64,000 nucleotides of DNA from Hippasteria phrygiana (Eukaryota; Echinodermata; Asteroidea; Valvatida; Goniasteridae), in assembly GCA_037893225.1 (NCBI GenBank), contig JAZGUH010000626.1:434001-498000 (forward strand). The letters are read 5' to 3'. The notes beneath the pieces were generated by a model. The model saw nothing but the letters and a program-made list of their open reading frames with translations, had not been told where the DNA came from and searched no databases. Of the stretch, positions 1 through 12,643 are shown piece by piece; positions within the stretch are counted from its first letter, which is position 1, and each line of letters starts with the position of its first letter. The translations under genes were made by a program, and so were the position numbers.

Positions 1-140
1 CGGAAAGAAAATAAACATTGCGAGGTTTGAATTTTCTCCACAAGTTTTAACTCTAAGAAGCCGCCGATAATTGCAACATGTAGCGCCAGATCTAAGCTAT
101 CCATACATGTCAAAATTACTGAATTTGGTTTATATTTCAT
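1..140. repeat. Partial monomer at the left edge
   Basis: This is the 3' 140 bases of an s-type monomer, starting inside the GGCCGG block. It has GTTTTAAC, GCCGCC and TGAATTT with a TTTAT end. The array therefore continues leftwards outside the window. Confidence 0.95.
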
Positions 141-602
141 GCAATTATGAATGAGTAAAGCAAGTCATACCCCAGGGAATTTGACAGGCATGGAGCAATA
201 AATAGACGGTAACATGTACACAGATGTTGGCCGGAAAGAAAATAAACATTGCGAGGTTTGAATTTTCTCCACAAGTGTTAACTCTAAGAAGACGCCGATA
301 ATTGCAACATGTAGCGCCAGATCTAAGCTATCCATACATGTCAAAATTACTGTATTTGATTTATATTTCATGCAATTATGAATGAGTAAAGCAAGTCATA
401 CCCTAGGGAATTTGACAGGCATGGAGCAATAAATAGACGGTAACATGTACACAGATGTTGGCCGGAAAGAAAATAAACATTGCGAGGTTTGAATTTTCTC
501 CCCAAGTTTTAACTCTAAGAAGCCGCCGATAATTGCAACATGTAGCGCCAGATCTAAGCTATCCATACATTTCAAAATTACTGAATTTGGTTTATATTTC
601 AT

Positions 603-850
603 GCAATTATGAATGAGTAAAGCAAGTCATACCCTAGGGAATTTGACAGGCATGGAGCAATAAATAGACGGTAACATGTACACAGAGGTAATCTGCACAC
701 AGATGGTGGCCGGGAAGAAAATAAACATTGCGAGGTTTGAATTTTCTCCACAAGTGTTAACTCTAAGAAGCCGCCGATAATTGCAACATGTAGCGCCAGA
801 TCTAAGCTATCCATACATGTCAAAATTACTGAATTTGGTTTATATTTCAT
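603..850. repeat. 248-bp hybrid monomer (Q/D fusion)
   Basis: The left part, to about 685, is Q sequence (CCCTAGGG, CAGGCATGG, AGACGGTAACATGTACACAG). The right part, from about 686, is D sequence (AGGTAATCTGC, GGTGGCCGGG, GTGTTAAC). The join is out of register and leaves 17 extra bases (686-702). Flanking order is g-hybrid-s-k-S-C. At 14263-15880 the order is g-Q-D-s-k-S-C, so the hybrid replaces a 463-bp Q-D pair, a net loss of 215 bp. The join lies at a shared AGA. It is the only monomer of this length in the window. Confidence 0.9.
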
Positions 851-1081
851 GCAATTATGAATGAGTAAAGCAAGTCATACCCCAGGGAATTTGACAGGCA
901 TGGAGCAATAAATAGACGGTAACATGTACACAGATGTTGGCCGGAAAGAAAATAAACATTGCGAGGTTTGAATTTTCTCCACAAGTTTTAACTCTAAGAA
1001 GCCGCCGATAATTGCAACATGTAGCGCCAGATCTAAGCTATCCATACATGTCAAAATTACTGAATTTGGTTTATATTTCAT
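851..1081. repeat. Representative 231-bp monomer (s type)
   Basis: This is a good reference copy for the family. It runs from GCAATTATGAATGAG to TATTTCAT, with CATACCCCAGGG, GACAGGCATGG, AATAGACGGTAACATG, TTGGCCGGAAAG, CTCCACAAG, GTTTTAAC, AAGCCGCCGAT and TGAATTTGG in order. GC is 87 of 231. The motif ACATGT occurs three times, at unequal spacing (about 95 and 29 bp). The run GGAAAGAAAATAAAC beside GAATTTTC gives short A/T tracts that might favour DNA bending; that is inference. There is no TTCG, so a CENP-B box of the mammalian type is absent. Confidence 0.95.
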
Positions 1082-2698
1082 GCAATTATGAATGAGTAAA
1101 GCAAGTCATACCCCAGGGAATTTGACAGGCATGGAGCAATAAATAGACGGTAACATGTACACAGATGTTGGCCGGAAAGAAAATAAACATTGCGAGGTTT
1201 GAATTTTCTCCACAAGTGTTAACTCTAAGAAGACGCCGATAATTGCAACATGTAGCGCCAGATCTAAGCTATCCATACATGTCAAAATTACTGTATTTGA
1301 TTTATATTTCATGCAATTATGAATGAGTAAAGCAAGTCATACCCTAGGGAATTTGACAGGCATGGAGCAATAAATAGACGGTAACATGTACACAGATGTT
1401 GGCCGGAAAGAAAATAAACATTGCGAGGTTTGAATTTTCTCCACAAGTTTTAACTCTAAGAAGCCGCCGATAATTGCAACATGTAGCGCCAGATCTAAGC
1501 TATCCATACATGTCAAAATTACTGAATTTGGTTTATATTTCATGCAATTATGAATGAGTAAAGCAAGTCATACCCCAGGGAATTTGACAGGCATGGAGCA
1601 ATAAATAGAAGGTAATATGCACACAGATGTTGGCCGGAAAGAAAATAAACATTGCGAGGTTTGAATTTTCTCCACAAGTGTTAACTCTAAGAAGCCGCCG
1701 ATAATTGCAACATGTAGCGCCAGATCTAAGCTATCCATACATGTCAAAATTACTGAATTTGGTTGATATTTCATGCAATTATGAATGAGTAAAGCAAGTC
1801 ATACCCCAGGGAATTTGACAGGCATGGAGCAATAAATAGACGGTAACATGTACACAGATGTTGGCCGGAAAGAAAATAAACATTGCGAGCTTTGAATTTT
1901 CTCCACAAGTTTTAACTCTAAGAAGCCGCCGATAATTGCAACATGTAGCGCCAGATCTAAGCTATCCATACATGTCAAAATTACTGTATTTGGTTTATAT
2001 TTCATGCAATTATGAATGAGTAAAGCAAGTCATACCCTAGGGAATTTGACAGGCATGGAGCAATAAATAGACGGTAACATGTACACAGATGTTGGCCGGA
2101 AAGAAAATAAACATTGCGAGGTTTGAATTTTCTCCACAAGTGTTAACTCTAAGAAGACGCCGATAATTGCAACATGTAGCGCCAGATCTAAGCTATCCAT
2201 ACATGTCAAAATTACTGTATTTGGTTTATATTTCATGCAATTATGAATGAGTAAAGCAAGTCATACCCTAGGGAATTTGACAGGCATGGAGCAATAAATA
2301 GACGGTAACATGTACACAGATGTTGGCCGGAAAGAAAATAAACATTGCGAGGTTTGAATTTTCTCCACAAGTTTTAACTCTAAGAAGCCGCCGATAATTG
2401 CAACATGTAGCGCCAGATCTAAGCTATCCATACATGTCAAAATTACTGAATTTGGTTTATATTTCATGCAATTATGAATGAGTAAAGCAAGTCATACCCT
2501 AGGGAATTTGACAGGCATGGAGCAATAAATAGACGGTAACATGTACACAGATGTTGGCCGGAAAGAAAATAAACATTGCGAGGTTTGAATTTTCTCCACA
2601 AGTTTTAACTCTAAGAAGCCGCCGATAATTGCAACATGTAGCGCCAGATCTAAGCTATCCATACATGTCAAAATTACTAAATTTGGTTTATATTTCAT

Positions 2699-2929
2699 GC
2701 AATTATGAATGAGTAAAGCAAGTCATACCCTAGGGAATTTGACAGGCATGGAGCAATAAATAGACGGTAACATGTACACAGATGTTGGCCGGAAAGAAAA
2801 TAAACATTGCGAGGTTTGAATTTTCTCCACAAGTTTTAACTCTAAGAAGCCGCCGATAATTGCAACATGTAGCGCCAGATCTAAGCTATCCATACATGTC
2901 AAAATTACTGAATTTGGTTGATATTTCAT
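2699..2929. repeat. Q-type monomer (block leader)
   Basis: This 231-bp monomer starts CATACCCTAGGG and ends TTGGTTGATATTTCAT instead of TTGGTTTATATTTCAT. Q is nearly always followed by a 232-bp monomer. The Q-D pair leads most of the higher-order blocks, so it is the best phase marker for the HOR. Confidence 0.9.
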
Positions 2930-3161
2930 GCAATTATGAATGAGTAAAGCAAGTCCATACCCCAGGGAATTTGACATGCATGGAGCAATAAATAAGAGGT
3001 AATCTGCACACAGATGGTGGCCGGGAAGAAAATAAACATTGCGAGGTTTGAATTTTCTCCACAAGTGTTAACTCTAAGAAGCCGCCGATAATTGCAACAT
3101 GTAGCGCCAGATCTAAGCTATCCATACATGTCAAAATTACTGAATTTGGTTTATATTTCAT
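2930..3161. repeat. D-type 232-bp monomer
   Basis: This monomer carries one extra C (AAGTCCATACC), CATGCATGG, a divergent block AAGAGGTAATCTGC, GATGGTGGCCGGGAAG and GTGTTAAC. It differs from the s type at about 11 positions, making it among the most divergent types present. The extra base shifts the accidental minus-strand frame, so longer chance ORFs span the Q-D boundary. Confidence 0.92.
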
Positions 3162-4085
3162 GCAATTATGAATGAGTAAAGCAAGTCATACCCCAGGGAA
3201 TTTGACAGGCATGGAGCAATAAATAGACGGTAACATGTACACAGATGTTGGCCGGAAAGAAAATAAACATTGCGAGGTTTGAATTTTCTCCACAAGTTTT
3301 AACTCTAAGAAGCCGCCGATAATTGCAACATGTAGCGCCAGATCTAAGCTATCCATACATGTCAAAATTACTGTATTTGGTTTATATTTCATGCAATTAT
3401 GAATGAGTAAAGCAAGTCATACCCTAGGGAATTTGACAGGCATGGAGCAATAAATAGACGGTAACATGTACACAGATGTTGGCCGGAAAGAAAATAAACA
3501 TTGCGAGGTTTGAATTTTCTCCACAAGTGTTAACTCTAAGAAGACGCCGATAATTGCAACATGTAGCGCCAGATCTAAGCTATCCATACATGTCAAAATT
3601 ACTGTATTTGGTTTATATTTCATGCAATTATGAATGAGTAAAGCAAGTCATACCCTAGGGAATTTGACAGGCATGGAGCAATAAATAGACGGTAACATGT
3701 ACACAGATGTTGGCCGGAAAGAAAATAAACATTGCGAGGTTTGAATTTTCTCCTCAAGTTTTAACTCTAAGAAGCCGCCGATAATTGCAACATGTAGCGC
3801 CAGATCTAAGCTATCCATACATGTCAAAATTACTGAATTTGGTTTATATTTCATGCAATTATGAATGAGTAAAGCAAGTCATACCCTAGGGAATTTGACA
3901 GGCATGGAGCAATAAATAGACGGTAACATGTACACAGATGTTGGCCGGAAAGAAAATAAACATTGCGAGGTTTGAATTTTCTCCACAAGTGTTAACTCTA
4001 AGAAGACGCCGATAATTGCAACATGTAGCGCCAGATCTAAGCTATCCATACATGTCAAAATTACTAAATTTGGTTTATATTTCAT

Positions 4086-5472
4086 GCAATTATGAATGAG
4101 TAAAGCAAGTCATACCCTAGGGAATTTGACAGGCATGGAGCAATAAATAGACGGTAACATGTACACAGATGTTGGCCGGAAAGAAAATAAACATTGCGAG
4201 GTTTGAATTTTCTCCACAAGTTTTAACTCTAAGAAGCCGCCGATAATTGCAACATGTAGCGCCAGATCTAAGCTATCCATACATGTCAAAATTACTGAAT
4301 TTGGTTGATATTTCATGCAATTATGAATGAGTAAAGCAAGTCCATACCCCAGGGAATTTGACATGCATGGAGCAATAAATAAGAGGTAATCTGCACACAG
4401 ATGGTGGCCGGGAAGAAAATAAACATTGCGAGGTTTGAATTTTCTCCACAAGTGTTAACTCTAAGAAGCCGCCGATAATTGCAACATGTAGCGCCAGATC
4501 TAAGCTATCCATACATGTCAAAATTACTGAATTTGGTTTATATTTCATGCAATTATGAATGAGTAAAGCAAGTCATACCCCAGGGAATTTGACAGGCATG
4601 GAGCAATAAATAGACGGTAACATGTACACAGATGTTGGCCGGAAAGAAAATAAACATTGCGAGGTTTGAATTTTCTCCACAAGTTTTAACTCTAAGAAGC
4701 CGCCGATAATTGCAACATGTAGCGCCAGATCTAAGCTATCCATACATGTCAAAATTACTGTATTTGGTTTATATTTCATGCAATTATGAATGAGTAAAGC
4801 AAGTCATACCCTAGGGAATTTGACAGGCATGGAGCAATAAATAGACGGTAACATGTACACAGATGTTGGCCGGAAAGAAAATAAACATTGCGAGGTTTGA
4901 ATTTTCTCCACAAGTGTTAACTCTAAGAAGACGCCGATAATTGCAACATGTAGCGCCAGATCTAAGCTATCCATACATGTCAAAATTACTGTATTTGGTT
5001 TATATTTCATGCAATTATGAATGAGTAAAGCAAGTCATACCCTAGGGAATTTGACAGGCATGGAGCAATAAATAGACGGTAACATGTACACAGATGTTGG
5101 CCGGAAAGAAAATAAACATTGCGAGGTTTGAATTTTCTCCTCAAGTTTTAACTCTAAGAAGCCGCCGATAATTGCAACATGTAGCGCCAGATCTAAGCTA
5201 TCCATACATGTCAAAATTACTGAATTTGGTTTATATTTCATGCAATTATGAATGAGTAAAGCAAGTCATACCCTAGGGAATTTGACAGGCATGGAGCAAT
5301 AAATAGACGGTAACATGTACACAGATGTTGGCCGGAAAGAAAATAAACATTGCGAGGTTTGAATTTTCTCCACAAGTGTTAACTCTAAGAAGACGCCGAT
5401 AATTGCAACATGTAGCGCCAGATCTAAGCTATCCATACATGTCAAAATTACTGTATTTGGTTTATATTTCAT
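4086..5472. repeat. 1387-bp six-mer HOR, copy 2 (Q D t V E V)
   Basis: Same length and order as the preceding block, with a normal V as sixth monomer. E is recognised by CTCCTCAAG. This block and the block after it to 7324 reappear almost unchanged at 22354-25592. Confidence 0.93.
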
Positions 5473-8248
5473 GCAATTATGAATGAGTAAAGCAAGTCAT
5501 ACCCTAGGGAATTTGACAGGCATGGAGCAATAAATAGACGGTAACATGTACACAGATGTTGGCCGGAAAGAAAATAAACATTGCGAGGTTTGAATTTTCT
5601 CCACAAGTTTTAACTCTAAGAAGCCGCCGATAATTGCAACATGTAGCGCCAGATCTAAGCTATCCATACATGTCACAATTACTGAATTTGGTTGATATTT
5701 CATGCAATTATGAATGAGTAAAGCAAGTCCATACCCCAGGGAATTTGACATGCATGGAGCAATAAATAAGAGGTAATCTGCACACAGATGGTGGCCGGGA
5801 AGAAAATAAACATTGCGAGGTTTGAATTTTCTCCACAAGTATTAACTCTAAGAAGCCGCCGATAATTGCAACATGTAGCGCCAGATCTAAGCTATCCATA
5901 CATGTCAAAATTACTGAATTTGGTTTATATTTCATGCAATTATGAATGAGTAAAGCAAGTCATACCCCAGGGAATTTGACAGGCATGGAGCAATAAATAG
6001 ACGGTAACATGTACACAGATGTTGGCCGGAAAGAAAATAAACATTGCGAGGTTTGAATTTTCTCCACAAGTTTTAACTCTAAGAAGCCGCCGATAATTGC
6101 AACATGTAGCGCCATATCTAAGCTATCCATACATGTCAAAATTACTGTATTTGGTTTATATTTCATGCAATTATGAATGAGTAAAGCAAGTCATACCCTA
6201 GGGAATTTGACAGGCATGGAGCAATAAATAGACGGTAACATGTACACAGATGTTGGCCGGGAAGAAAATAAACATTGCGAGGTTTGAATTTTCTCCACAA
6301 GTGTTAACTCTAAGAAGACGCCGATAATTGCAACATGTAGCGCCAGATCTAAGCTATCCATACATGTCACAATTACTGTATTTGGTTTATATTTCATGCA
6401 ATTATGAATGAGTAAAGCAAGTCATACCCTAGGGAATTTGACAGGCATGGAGCAATAAATAGACGGTAACATGTACACAGATGTTGGCCGGAAAGAAAAT
6501 AAACATTGCGAGGTTTGAATTTTCTCCACAAGTTTTAACTCTAAGAAGCCGCCGATAATTGCAACATGTAGCGCCAGATCTAAGCTATCCATACATGTCA
6601 AAATTACTGAATTTGGTTGATATTTCATGCAATTATGAATGAGTAAAGCAAGTCCATACCCCAGGGAATTTGACATGCATGGAGCAATAAATAGACGGTA
6701 ACATGTACACAGATGTTGGCCGGAAAGAAAATAAACATTGCGAGGTTTGAATTTTCTCCACAAGTTTTAACTCTAAGAAGCCGCCGATAATTGCAACATG
6801 TAGCGCCAGATCTAAGCTATCCATACATGTCAAAATTACTGCATTTGGTTGATATTTCATGCAATTATGAATGAATAAAGCAAGTCCATACCCCAGGGAA
6901 TTTGACATGCATGGAGCAATAAATAGAAGGTAATATGTACACAGATGTTGGCCGGAAAGAAAATAAACATTGCGAGGTTTGAATTTTCTCCACAAGTGTT
7001 AACTCTAAGAAGCCGCCGATAATTGCAACATGTAGCGCCAGATCTAAGCTATCCATACATGTCAAAATTACTGAATTTGGTTGATATTTCATGCAATTAT
7101 GAATGAGTAAAGCAAGTCCATACCCCAGGGAATTTGACATGGATGGAGCAATAAATAGACGGTAACATGTACACAGATGTTGGCCGGAAAAAAAATAAAC
7201 ATTGCGAGGTTTGAATTTTCTCCACAAGTTTTAACTCTAAGAAGCCGCCGATGATTGCAACATGTAGCGCCAGATCTAAGCTATCCATACATGTCAAAAT
7301 TACTGAATTTGGTTTATATTTCATGCAATTATGAATGAGTAAAGCAAGTCATACCCCAGGGAATTTGACAGGCATGGAGCAATAAATAGACGGTAACATG
7401 TACACAGATGTTGGCCGGAAAGAAAATAAACATTGCGAGGTTTGAATTTTCTCCACAAGTTTTAACTCTAAGAAGCCGCCGATAATTGCAACATGTAGCG
7501 CCAGATCTAAGCTATCCATACATGTCAAAATTACTGTATTTGGTTTATATTTCATGCAATTATGAATGAGTAAAGCAAGTCATACCCTAGGGAATTTGAC
7601 AGGCATGGAGCAATAAATAGACGGTAACATGTACACAGATGTTGGCCGGAAAGAAAATAAACATTGCGAGGTTTGAATTTTCTCCACAAGTGTTAACTCT
7701 AAGAAGACGCCGATAATTGCAACATGTAGCGCCAGATCTAAGCTATCCATACATGTCAAAATTACTGTATTTGGTTTATATTTCATGCAATTATGAATGA
7801 GTAAAGCAAGTCATACCCTGGGGAATTTGACAGGCATGGAGCAATAAATAGACGGTAACATGTACACAGATGTTGGCCGGAAAGAAAATAAACATTGCGA
7901 GGTTTGAATTTTCTCCTCAAGTTTTAACTCTAAGAAGCCGCCGATAATTGCAACATGTAGCGCCAGATCTAAGCTATCCATACATGTCAAAATTACTGAA
8001 TTTGGTTTATATTTCATGCAATTATGAATGAGTAAAGCAAGTCATACCCTAGGGAATTTGACAGGCATGGAGCAATAAATAGACGGTAACATGTACACAG
8101 ATGTTGGCCGGAAAGAAAATAAACATTGCGAGGTTTGAATTTTCTCCACAAGTGTTAACTCTAAGAAGACGCCGATAATTGCAACATGTAGCGCCAGATC
8201 TAAGCTATCCATACATGTCAAAATTACTGTATTTGGTTTATATTTCAT
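5473..8248. repeat. 2776-bp twelve-mer HOR (Q' D' t [W Q N1 N2 N3 t] V E V)
   Basis: This has the same outer order as the six-mer, but six extra monomers (1389 bp, three of them 232 bp) sit between t and V. The next block begins with the same Q' D' pair (CACAATT, GTATTAAC) exactly 2776 bp downstream. N3 (7093-7324) has GGAAAAAAAAT and GATGATTGC. Monomer t at 5936-6166 has a private G-to-T at 6115 that destroys the AGATCT site. E at 7787-8017 starts CCCTGGGG. Confidence 0.9.
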
Positions 8249-10330
8249 GCAATTATGAATGAGTAAAGCAAGTCATACCCTAGGGAATTTGACAGGCATG
8301 GAGCAATAAATAGACGGTAACATGTACACAGATGTTGGCCGGAAAGAAAATAAACATTGCGAGGTTTGAATTTTCTCCACAAGTTTTAACTCTAAGAAGC
8401 CGCCGATAATTGCAACATGTAGCGCCAGATCTAAGCTATCCATACATGTCACAATTACTGAATTTGGTTGATATTTCATGCAATTATGAATGAGTAAAGC
8501 AAGTCCATACCCCAGGGAATTTGACATGCATGGAGCAATAAATAAGAGGTAATCTGCACACAGATGGTGGCCGGGAAGAAAATAAACATTGCGAGGTTTG
8601 AATTTTCTCCACAAGTATTAACTCTAAGAAGCCGCCGATAATTGCAACATGTAGCGCCAGATCTAAGCTATCCATACATGTCAAAATTACTGAATTTGGT
8701 TTATATTTCATGCAATTATGAATGAGTAAAGCAAGTCATACCCCAGGGAATTTGACAGGCATGGAGCAATAAATAGACGGTAACATGTACACAGATGTTG
8801 GCCGGAAAGAAAATAAACATTGCGAGGTTTGAATTTTCTCCACAAGTTTTAACTCTAAGAAGCCGCCGATAATTGCAACATGTAGCGCCAGATCTAAGCT
8901 ATCCATACATGTCAAAATTACTGTATTTGGTTTATATTTCATGCAATTATGAATGAGTAAAGCAAGTCATACCCTAGGGAATTTGACAGGCATGGAGCAA
9001 TAAATAGACGGTAACATGTACACAGATGTTGGCCGGGAAGAAAATAAACATTGCGAGGTTTAAATTTTCTCCACAAGTGTTAACTCTAAGAAGACGCCGA
9101 TAATTGCAACATGTAGCGCCAGATCTAAGCTATCCATACATGTCACAATTACTGTATTTGGTTTATATTTCATGCAATTATGAATGAGTAAAGCAAGTCA
9201 TACCCTAGGGAATTTGACAGGCATGGAGCAATAAATAGACGGTAACATGTACACAGATGTTGGCCGGAAAGAAAATAAACATTGCGAGGTTTGAATTTTC
9301 TCCACAAGTTTTAACTCTAAGAAGACGCCGATAATTGCAACATGTAGCGCCAGATCTAAGCTATCCATACATGTCACAATTACTGTATTTGGTTTATATT
9401 TCATGCAATTATGAATGAGTAAAGCAAGTCATACCCTAGGGAATTTGACAGGCATGGAGCAATAAATAGACGGTAACATGTACACAGATGTTGGCCGGAA
9501 AGAAAATAAACATTGCGAGGTTTGAATTTTCTCCACAAGTTTTAACTCTAAGAAGCCGCCGATAATTGCAACATGTAGCGCCAGATCTAAGCTATCCATA
9601 CATGTCAAAATTACTGAATTTGGTTGATATGTCATGCAATTATGAATGAGTAAAGCAAGTCCATACCCCAGGGAATTTGACATGCATGGAGCAATAAATA
9701 GACGGTAACATGTACACAGATGTTGGCCGGAAAGAAAATAAACATTGCGAGGTTTGAATTTTCTCCACAAGTTTTAACTCTAAGAAGCCGCCGATAATTG
9801 CAACATGTAGCGCCAGATCTAAGCTATCCATACATGTCAAAATTACTGCATTTGGTTGATATTTCATGCAATTATGAATGAATAAAGCAAGTCCATACCC
9901 CAGGGAATTTGACATGCATGGAGCAATAAATAGAAGGTAATATGTACACAGATGTTGGCCGGAAAGAAAATAAACATTGCGAGGTTTGAATTTTCTCCAC
10001 AAGTGTTAACTCTAAGAAGCCGCCGATAATTGCAACATGTAGCGCCAGATCTAAGCTATCCATACATGTCAAAATTACTGAATTTGGTTTATATTTCATG
10101 CAATTATGAATGAGTAAAGCAAGTCATACCCCAGGGAATTTGACAGGCATGGAGCAATAAATAGACGGTAACATGTACACAGATGTTGGCCGGAAAGAAA
10201 ATAAACATTGCGAGGTTTGAATTTTCTCCACAAGTTTTAACTCTAAGAAGCCGCCGATAATTGCAACATGTAGCGCCAGATCTAAGCTATCCATACATGT
10301 CAAAATTACTGAATTTGGTTTATATTTCAT
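8249..10330. repeat. Nine-monomer block (Q' D' t W0 X Q N1 N2 s)
   Basis: 2082 bp, containing the first W0 monomer (8943-9173). W0 has GGTTTAAATTTTC where other types have GGTTTGAATTTTC. X (9174-9404) carries GACGCC with GTTTTAAC and CACAATT. The Q at 9405-9635 has a private T-to-G at 9631 in the TATTTCAT block. Confidence 0.88.
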
Positions 10331-12643
10331 GCAATTATGAATGAGTAAAGCAAGTCATACCCTAGGGAATTTGACAGGCATGGAGCAATAAATAGACGGT
10401 AACATGTACACAGATGTTGGCCGGAAAGAAAATAAACATTGCGAGGTTTGAATTTTCTCCACAAGTTTTAACTCTAAGAAGCCGCCGATAATTGCAACAT
10501 GTAGCGCCAGATCTAAGCTATCCATACATGTCAAAATTACTGAATTTGGTTGATATTTCATGCAATTATGAATGAGTAAAGCAAGTCCATACCCCAGGGA
10601 ATTTGACATGCATGGAGCAATAAATAAGAGGTAATCTGCACACAGATGGTGGCCGGGAAGAAAATAAACATTGCGAGGTTTGAATTTTCTCCACAAGTGT
10701 TAACTCTAAGAAGCCGCCGATAATTGCAACATGTAGCGCCAGATCTAAGCTATCCATACATGTCAAAATTACTGAATTTGGTTTATATTTCATGCAATTA
10801 TGAATGAGTAAAGCAAGTCATACCCCAGGGAATTTGACAGGCATGGAGCAATAAATAGACGGTAACATGTACACAGATGTTGGCCGGAAAGAAAATAAAC
10901 ATTGCGAGGTTTGAATTTTCTCCACAAGTTTTAACTCTAAGAAGCCGCCGATAATTGCAACATGTAGCGCCAGATCTAAGCTATCCATACATGTCAAAAT
11001 TACTGAATTTGGTTTATATTTCATGCAATTATGAATGAGTAAAGCAAGTCATACCCTAGGGAATTTGACAGGCATGGAGCAATAAATAGACGGTAACATG
11101 TACACAGATGTTGGCCGGAAAGAAAATAAACATTGCGAGGTTTGAATTTTCTCCACAAGTTTTAACTCTAAGAAGCCGCCGATAATTGCAACATGTAGCG
11201 CCAGATCTAAGCTATCCATACATGTCAAAATTACTGAATTTGGTTGATATTTCATGCAATTATGAATGAGTAAAGCAAGTCCATACCCCAGGGAATTTGA
11301 CATGCATGGAGCAATAAATAAGAGGTAATCTGCACACAGATGGTGGCCGGGAAGAAAATAAACATTGCGAGGTTTGAATTTTCTCCACAAGTGTTAACTC
11401 TAAGAAGCCGCCGATAATTGCAACATGTAGCGCCAGATCTAAGCTATCCATACATGTCAAAATTACTGAATTTGGTTTATATTTCATGCAATTATGAATG
11501 AGTAAAGCAAGTCATACCCCAGGGAATTTGACAGGCATGGAGCAATAAATAGACGGTAACATGTACACAGATGTTGGCCGGAAAGAAAATAAACATTGCG
11601 AGGTTTGAATTTTCTCCACAAGTTTTAACTCTAAGAAGCCGCCGATAATTGCAACATGTAGCGCCAGATCTAAGCTATCCATACATGTCAAAATTACTGT
11701 ATTTGGTTTATATTTCATGCAATTATGAATGAGTAAAGCAAGTCATACCCTAGGGAATTTGACAGGCATGGAGCAATAAATAGACGGTAACATGTACACA
11801 GATGTTGGCCGGGAAGAAAATAAACATTGCGAGGTTTAAATTTTCTCCACAAGTGTTAACTCTAAGAAGACGCCGATAATTGCAACATGTAGCGCCAGAT
11901 CTAAGCTATCCATACATGTCACAATTACTGTATTTGGTTTATATTTCATGCAATTATGAATGAGTAAAGCAAGTCATACCCTAGGGAATTTGACAGGCAT
12001 GGAGCAATAAATAGACGGTAACATGTACACAGATGTTGGCCGGAAAGAAAATAAACATTGCGAGGTTTGAATTTTCTCCACAAGTTTTAACTCTAAGAAG
12101 ACGCCGATAATTGCAACATGTAGCGCCAGATCTAAGCTATCCATACATGTCACAATTACTGTATTTGGTTTATATTTCATGCAATTATGAATGAGTAAAG
12201 CAAGTCATACCCTAGGGAATTTGACAGGCATGGAGCAATAAATAGACGGTAACATGTACACAGATGTTGGCCGGAAAGAAAATAAACATTGCGAGGTTTG
12301 AATTTTCTCCACAAGTTTTAACTCTAAGAAGCCGCCGATAATTGCAACATGTAGCGCCAGATCTAAGCTATCCATACATGTCAAAATTACTGAATTTGGT
12401 TGATATTTCATGCAATTATGAATGAGTAAAGCAAGTCCATACCCCAGGGAATTTGACATGCATGGAGCAATAAATAGACGGTAACATGTACACAGATGTT
12501 GGCCGGAAAGAAAATAAACATTGCGAGGTTTGAATTTTCTCCACAAGTGTTAACTCTAAGAAGCCGCCGATAATTGCAACATGTAGCGCCAGATCTAAGC
12601 TATCCATACATGTCAAAATTACTGAATTTGGTTTATATTTCAT
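10331..12643. repeat. Q D s trimer followed by Q D t W0 X Q N
   Basis: A 694-bp trimer (10331-11024) is followed by a 1619-bp seven-monomer block. The last monomer (12412-12643) has the N1 left part (GTCC, CATGC, AGACGG) but GTGTTAAC and a TGAATTTGGTTTAT end like N2, so it is probably an N1/N2 recombinant. Confidence 0.86.

Larger units (their letters stand above)
141..2698. repeat. Left-flank block: k g hybrid s k S C t V S L
   Basis: Eleven monomers that do not form the regular six-mer. k (TTTGATTT) occurs at 141-371 and 1082-1312. g (CTCCCCAAG plus ACATTTCAA) is at 372-602. The C monomer 1544-1774 has AGAAGGTAATATGCAC. The next monomer carries GCGAGCTTT (C at 1890), a variant otherwise seen only near the right end of the window. 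The order matches 13801-15880 in its first part and 57976-59361 in its second part. Confidence 0.85.
2699..4085. repeat. 1387-bp six-mer HOR, copy 1 (Q D t V E L)
   Basis: Six monomers (five of 231 and one of 232 bp) with the order Q D t V E and a sixth monomer that combines V features with TAAATTT. The next copy follows directly with the same order. The sixth monomer looks like a V/L recombinant, since L (2468-2698) immediately precedes this block. Confidence 0.93.

Noticed and set aside
2723..3064. Longer 113-120 codon ORFs (starting MWRKFKPRNVYF) across Q-D and N-type junctions
   Set aside because: They arise because the extra C of the 232-bp monomer joins two frames. Their positions follow the indel, not any coding signal.
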